Source of the DNA: Brienomyrus brachyistius
Lineage: Eukaryota > Chordata > Actinopteri > Osteoglossiformes > Mormyridae
NCBI RefSeq assembly: GCF_023856365.1
Contig: NC_064548.1
Span: forward strand, 24,967,289 to 25,031,288
DNA length: 64,000 nt
Direction: 5' to 3'
The notes beneath the pieces were generated by a model. That model was not told where the DNA came from. It did not search any database and saw only the letters and a list, made by a program, of their open reading frames with translations. Shown one piece after another: positions 58,076 through 64,000 of the stretch. Position 1 is the stretch's first letter, and each line of letters starts with the position of its first letter. A program made the position numbers and the translations under genes.

Positions 58076-59848
58076 TACCACAGTGGCAATGTTACTGATA
58101 GTTCCCAGAATTCCCACAAAGGCTGCAAAACCAGTATAACCTTTACGTTTACCCCAAGTCTAATTTATAAATAAAAATTTACAGAATGTATAAATTAGAA
58201 ATATTGACCTATAACTTTATTAATTGTTGTGCATATTCTGTAGGAGAGTACTGTTAGTACTGTTCTTATGTCTTTCGAGACAGCAAGAGATATTGCGTTC
58301 CAGGCATATTGAAGCATTGTGTAATTAGGGCAGATCCTGTTACAAGGTGAGCAGTCTGCTTGTCCGCCGCTGTCTCTCGTTTCTTCAGTCAAATGTATTT
58401 TGTTTCATGAGAAGTATTTGGGTCAAAGTTTACTGATTCCTAGGGGTCAAAATTCATTGATGCTTATATAATACATTATACATGCACACTGACCAGTTCT
58501 AGTTATAGTTTGTCTCCCATGCGATGCGTCCGCACGATGCAGCCGACATCCTCTCAAGTTCCTACAGAAAAAAAGCAGAAGAACTGAATATTTTTCGTGG
58601 AGAAAAAGCACCGCTCAGCTCCTGGGGGGGCCCCGTACAGCATCGTACCCCGGAAGCCCACAGAAGTGGGACTTTCCAAGAAAAAGAAACTAGGAGCATT
58701 ATAAATATTCAGAATTCCTTGCCAACAAATTAAATACTCCATAATCTAGTTAGAAAAGTCTACCTAGTTTTGGAAGAATTTCACAGTGGTGCTCATGGAG
58801 CCAAGACAACAATGAAAGCCATATTAACTAATTTAGGATCTGCTTATCCAATAACATTAACCACCATGAGCCAAATGACCAATTTGATGAAGAGTCAATT
58901 ATGACATCACAAAATGTGTCTATGGAAATGGCTTCAGTTCAGCTGGAGTTCACTGGCTGTTACTGCAGGGAGTCACTGTGCTCTCTTAAGAGGGTTGGCC
59001 TGACAGACACACATTTTCTCTTTATCGTGTTGTAATTCCACATGCATTTAAAATCTTGCTGTGTTCAGCTCCCCGTTGATCAACAGTCGGCTTTTTCGGC
59101 CAGAGTGCTTCGGTTTTAAATATGAATTAGCATTTTATCTATTACTGCGGGAGCAATTGAGGTCATGAACCTTACTGAAGGGTCCTAACTGCGGGGTCCT
59201 CCTGTGGCTTTAACCAGTGTGCCCATGGCCTCAACTTCAGTGCTAACTGGGATGCAGGGCTGGCGGAGCAAATCTGTCACTCCACTTGTTTTTTTTTTTT
59301 TATGGCGAGAGGGAGAGTTGCCCATGACAACTTCCCATTGGCCAATCCTGTCTGCGAGAGAGAAGAAAACAGGACAGGCATCAAGACGTGGGAAAGCCCG
59401 AGCGAGGCCTTTGGTTTTGGGGACACGCTGATAAAGAAAAGCGAAATTGGTCTGCTGCATTTTACACTGAGTGGATTATACCACCAAGGGTCCTTATACC
59501 CATGACATCATCAGTCACATGACCCCCCGCAGTCCTGCTGTGACATCTGCATTTTGTTTCAGTTTTTCATTACCAATGAAAGGGTCAGGGAACACAAAGC
59601 ATTTTCCAAACACCCCTTCCTCTCCCAATGCCCTTATATGGCTGCTGTGGTACTGATGCCATCTGAGATGAGCTCATCTGATTGGATGCTGGCCACACCA
59701 GGTGTTTTGATTGACAGGAGTGAGGTACATGTTTTCCAAACAGCCTTTCTGATCAGACACATATACTGAGGTTGCTCTCGCGCTCATACTCAATCCTGTA
59801 GAAGGCAGAGTCCTAGAGTATTTGAGGCAATTGAAGAATCACCAGAGT
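58076..59848. other. Unique non-coding DNA
   Basis: No supported gene. A run of T is near 59289-59300. ORFs are at most about 90 codons. No dispersed repeat is recognised. Confidence 0.5.
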
Positions 59849-60132
59849 CTGATCCCCACTTCAATCACTGATTTGATTCTGATCCTGAATTCAAATGGTG
59901 ATCTGACTCTGATCCCCAATTCAAATGGTGATCTGAGTCTGATCTCCAATTCAAATGGTGATCTGAGTCTGATCCCAAATACAATCACTGATTTGAGCCT
60001 GATCCCCAATTCAAATGGTGATTTGAGTCTGATTCACAATCACTGATCCGAATCTTCTCACCAAACGAATCACATCTAAATATCAAACACTGATTTGAGT
60101 CTGATCCCCAATTCATATGGTGATCTGAGTCA
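59849..60132. repeat. 30-bp minisatellite, interrupted
   Basis: Units read CTGATCCCCAATTCAAATGG then TGATCTGAGT, ten codons each, giving a DLSLIPNSNG-type tract on the plus strand. A second subtype has AATCACTGATTTGAGCC in place of the AAATGG part. The segment 60033-60090 is diverged and breaks the period, and one or two good units follow. The array lies less than 300 bp from the large 26-bp array and is unrelated to it in sequence. Confidence 0.92.
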
Positions 60133-60410
60133 GGGGTTCAGTCTTCAGAACATAGGCACTCTATATTTAAAAACAAAAACTAAATCCTGGTTTAATCCTG
60201 GTTCTGCTGGCAGAAGGCTGCCCCGAGCAGCAGGCTGTTTCCAGGTTCAAAATCGTAAGACAGCAGTACGCAAGAATAAGCTGAAGTAGGAGAAAATGAG
60301 AATGACAAAAAACCAGCCAGTTAGCAGATGGAAGTGACTTTATAATGGCAACTTATAGTTCATCAGCAACTTATCCGACAGTTTTTCATGAAACAGAGGA
60401 TAACCTTAAT
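60133..60410. other. Short unique spacer
   Basis: Non-coding text between two unrelated tandem arrays; no feature seen. Confidence 0.5.
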
Positions 60411-63400
60411 CGTGCCTCTATATACGTCTCTGTGACCGCGCCTCTATATACGTCTCTGTGACCGCGGCCCTATATACGTCTCTGTGACCGCGCCCCTATA
60501 TACGTCTCTCTGACCGCGCCTCTATATACGTCTCTGTGACCGCGCCTCTATATACGTCTCTGTGACCGCGGCCCTATATACGTCTCTGTGACCGCGCCTC
60601 TATATACGTCTCTGTGACCACGCCACTATATACGTCTCTGTGACTGCGCCTCTATATACGTCTCTGTGACCACGCCCCTATATACATCTCTGTGACCGCA
60701 CACCTATATACGTCTCTGTGACGGCGCCTCTATATACGTCTCTGTGAACGCGCCTCTATATACGTCTCTGTGACCGCGGCCCTATATACGTCTCTGTGAC
60801 CGCGCCTCTATATACGTCTCTGTGACCGCGCCTCTATATACGTCTCTGTGACCGCGCCTCTATATACGTCTCTGTGACCGCGCACCTATATACGTCTCTG
60901 TGACCGCGCCTCTATATACGTCTCTGTGACCACGCCCCTATATAAGTCTCTGTGATCGTGCCTCTATATACGTCTCTGTGACCGCGCCTCTATATACGTC
61001 TCTGTGACCGCGCCTCTATATACGTCTCTGTGACCGCGCCTCTATATACGTCTCTGTGACCGCGGCCCTATATACGTCTCTGTGACCGCGCCTCTATATA
61101 CGTCTCTGTGACCGCGCCTCTATATACGTCTCTGTGACCGCGGCCCTATATACGTCTCTGTGACCACACCACTATATACGTCTCTGTGACCGCGCCTCTA
61201 TATACGTCTCTGTGACCGCGCCTCTATATACGTCTCTGTGATCGTGCCTCTATATACGTCTCTGTGACCGCGCCTCTATATACGTCTCTGTGACCGCGCC
61301 CCTATATACGTCTCTGTGATCGTGCCTCTATATACGTCTCTGTGACCGCGCCTCTATATACGTCTCTGTGACCGCGGCCCTATATACGTCTCTGTGATCG
61401 TGCCTCTATATACGTCTCTGTGACCGCGCCTCTATATACGTCTCTGTGACCGCGCCTCTATATACGTCTCTGTGACCGCGGCCCTATATACGTCTCTGTG
61501 ATCGTGCCTCTATATACGTCTCTGTGACCGCGCCTCTATATACGTCTCTGTGACCGCGCCACTATATACGTCTCTGTGACCGCGCCCCTATATACGTCTC
61601 TGTGACCGCGCCCCTATATACGTCTCTGTGACCGCGCCTCTATATACGTCTCTGTGACCGCGCCCCTATATACGTCTCTGTGACCGCGCCCCTATATACG
61701 TCTCTGTGACCGCGCCTCTATATATGTCTCTGTGACCGCACACCTATATACGTCTCTGTGACTGCGCCTCTATATACGTCTCTGTGACCGCGCCTCTATA
61801 TACGTCTCTGTGACCGCGCCTCTATATACGTCTCTGTGACCGTGCCCCTATATACGTCTCTGTGACCGCACACCTATATACGTCTCTGTGACTGCGCCTC
61901 TATATACGTCTCTGTGACCGCACACCTATATATGTCTCTGTGACTGCGCCTCTATATACATCTCTGTGACCGCGCCTCTATATACATCTCTGTGACCGCG
62001 CCTCTATATACATCTCTGTGACCGTGCCCCTATATACATCTCTGTGACCGTGCCCCTATATACGTCTCTGTGACCGCGCCTCTATATACGTCTCTGTGAT
62101 CGCGCCTCTATATACGTCTCTGTGACCGCACACCTATATACGTCTCTGTGACTGCGCCTCTATATACGTCTCTGTGACCGCGCCTCTATATACGTCTCTG
62201 TGACCGCGCCTCTATATACGTCTCTGTGACCGTGCCCCTATATACGTCTCTGTGACCGCACACCTATATACGTCTCTGTGACTGCGCCTCTATATACGTC
62301 TCTGTGACCGCACACCTATATATGTCTCTGTGACTGCGCCTCTATATACGTCTCTGTGACCACACCACTATATACGTCTCTGTGACCGCGCCTCTATATA
62401 CATCTCTGTGACCGCGCCTCTATATACATCTCTGTGACCGTGCCCCTATATACGTCTCTGTGACCGCGCCTCTATATACGTCTCTGTGATCGCGCCTCTA
62501 TATACGTCTCTGTGACCGCACACCTATATATGTCTCTGTGACCGCGCCTCTATATACGTCTCTGTGACCGTGCCCCTATATACGTCTCTGTGACCGTGCC
62601 CCTATATACGTCTCTGTGACCGCGCCTCTATATACGTCTCTGTGACCGCGCCTCTATATACGTCTCTGTGACCGTGCCCCTATATACGTATCTGTGACCG
62701 CGCCTCTATATACGTCTCTGTGACCGCGCCACTATATACGTCTCTGTGACTGCGCCCCTATATACGTATCTGTGACCGCGCCTCTATATACGTCTCTGTG
62801 ACCGCGCCACTATATACGTCTCTGTGACCGCGCCCCTATATACGTCTCTGTGACCGCGCCTCTATATACGTCTCTGTGACCGTGCCCCTATATACGTCTC
62901 TGTGACCGCGCCTCTATATACGTCTCTGTGACCGCGCCACTATATACGTCTCTCTGACCGCGCACCTATATACATCTCTGTGACCGCACACCTATATATG
63001 TCTCTGTGACCGCGCCTCTATATACGTCTCTGTGACCGCGCCCCTATATACGTCTCTGTGACCGCGCCCCTATATACGTCTCTGTGACCGCGCCCCTATA
63101 TACGTCTCTGTGACCGCGCCCCTATATATGTCTCTGTGACCGCGCCACTATATACGTCTCTGTGACCGCGCCCCTATATACGTCTCTGTGACCGCGCCCC
63201 TATATACGTCTCTGTGACCGCGCCCCTATATACGTCTCTGTGACCGCGCCACTATATACGTCTCTGTGACCGCGCCCCTATATACGTCTCTGTGACCGCG
63301 CCACTATATACGTCTCTGTGACCGCGCCACTATATATGTCTCTGTGACCGCGCCACTATATACGTCTCTGTGACCGCGCCCCTATATACGTCTCTGTGAC

Positions 63401-64000
63401 CGCGCCCCTATATACGTCTCTGTGACCGCGCCCCTATATACGTCTCTGTGACCGCGCCACTATATACGTCTCTGTGACCGCGCCCCTATATACGTCTCTG
63501 TGACCGCGCCACTATATACGTCTCTGTGACCGCGCCCCTATATACGTCTCTGTGACCGCGCCACTATATACGTCTCTGTGACCGCGCCACTATATATGTC
63601 TCTGTGACCGCGCCACTATATACGTCTCTGTGACCGCGCCCCTATATACGTCTCTGTAACCGCGCCCCTATATACGTCTCTGTGACCGCGCCCCTATATA
63701 CGTTTCAGTGACCGCGCCCCTATATACGTCTCTGTGACTGCGCCTCTATATACGTCTCTGTGACCGCGCCCCTATATACGTCTCTGTGACCGCGCCCCTA
63801 TATACGTCTCTGTGACCGCGCCCCTATATACGTCTCTGTGACTGCGCCTCTATATACGTCTCTGTGACCGCACACCTATATATGTCTCTGTGACTGCGCC
63901 TCTATATACATCTCTGTGACCGCGCCTCTATATACATCTCTGTGACCGTGCCCCTATATACGTCTCTGTGACCGCGCCTCTATATACGTCTCTGTGATCG
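60411..64000. repeat. Large 26-bp satellite-like array, about 138 units, runs off the window
   Basis: Every unit carries TATATACGTCTCTGTGACC followed by a GCGCC-type end with a variable base before TATATA. The phase is kept exactly at the points I checked: CGTCTC or its variant falls at 60425, 61985 (60 periods) and 63961 (136 periods). Variation is confined to few sites: GCGCCTC, GCGGCCC, GCGCCCC, GCGCCAC, GTGCCCC, GCACACC and CATCTC or TGTCTC for CGTCTC. Variants are regionally clustered and larger blocks are duplicated. The consensus has three CpG in 26 bp. No ORF or mobile element interrupts it, and its true right end is outside the window. Confidence 0.98.

Noticed and set aside
60411..64000. 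CRISPR array
   Set aside because: Direct repeats follow one another without unique spacers, the unit is fully tandem, and the context is vertebrate.

Overview
The window looks like vertebrate nuclear DNA, most likely from a ray-finned fish. Four kinds of evidence point that way: the absence of dense coding; fragments of non-LTR retrotransposons with typical fish protein signatures; several tRNA-derived SINE fragments and fish-type dispersed repeats; and many CA, TTA and CAGA microsatellites. I found no host protein-coding gene, rRNA gene, functional tRNA gene, operon or CRISPR array that I can support. Almost every open reading frame is either a short chance ORF or an artefact of a stop-free tandem repeat. 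The window is best read as intergenic or long-intron DNA.

Layout. 0-10 kb: mostly unique non-coding DNA with an 8-copy 27-bp minisatellite (1.9 kb), a compound CAGA/CA repeat joined to a dispersed fish repeat (3.0-3.4 kb) and an 11-bp-based minisatellite (6.76-7.26 kb). 10.8-13.5 kb: a repeat island in which a minus-strand L2-type LINE fragment, with an internal deletion that removes the reverse-transcriptase YADD region, sits among copies of a 28-bp repeat. 14-17 kb: unique DNA rich in long G and C homopolymers. 18-20.3 kb: a dispersed repeat, a 15-bp minisatellite, and a 5'-truncated LINE tail placed exactly between a TAA-type microsatellite and a long TGTGTC-type array. 22.9-23.6 kb: a SINE fragment and another dispersed repeat. 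26.5-27.4 kb: a TTA/TTG microsatellite, an AT-rich palindromic repeat and a 67-bp minisatellite. 32.1-32.4 kb: a 266-bp foldback element. 33.7 kb: a 26-bp minisatellite. 34-41 kb: mostly unique DNA. 41-43.7 kb: a hAT-type fragment, then a 46-bp minisatellite of about 30 copies interrupted by a complete 287-bp non-autonomous hAT element with an 8-bp target duplication. 49.7-51.4 kb: a 48-bp minisatellite of exactly 12 units and a 20+20-bp dimeric minisatellite. 51.9-55.3 kb: three SINE-derived fragments. 59.8-60.1 kb: a 30-bp minisatellite. 60.4 kb to the window edge: a satellite-like array of a 26-bp unit, about 138 copies, still running at the last base.

No genes act together here. The points of interest are structural: at least ten apparently unrelated long-unit tandem repeat families in 64 kb; a 26-bp array that keeps exact phase at every point checked over 136 periods, with internal higher-order duplications; mobile elements nested in or bordering tandem arrays; an excess of long G/C homopolymers over A/T ones; and a scatter of RFX/X-box-like palindromes in unique DNA that may be regulatory. 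I did not find a convincing new molecular system, and several eye-catching long ORFs are rejected explicitly.
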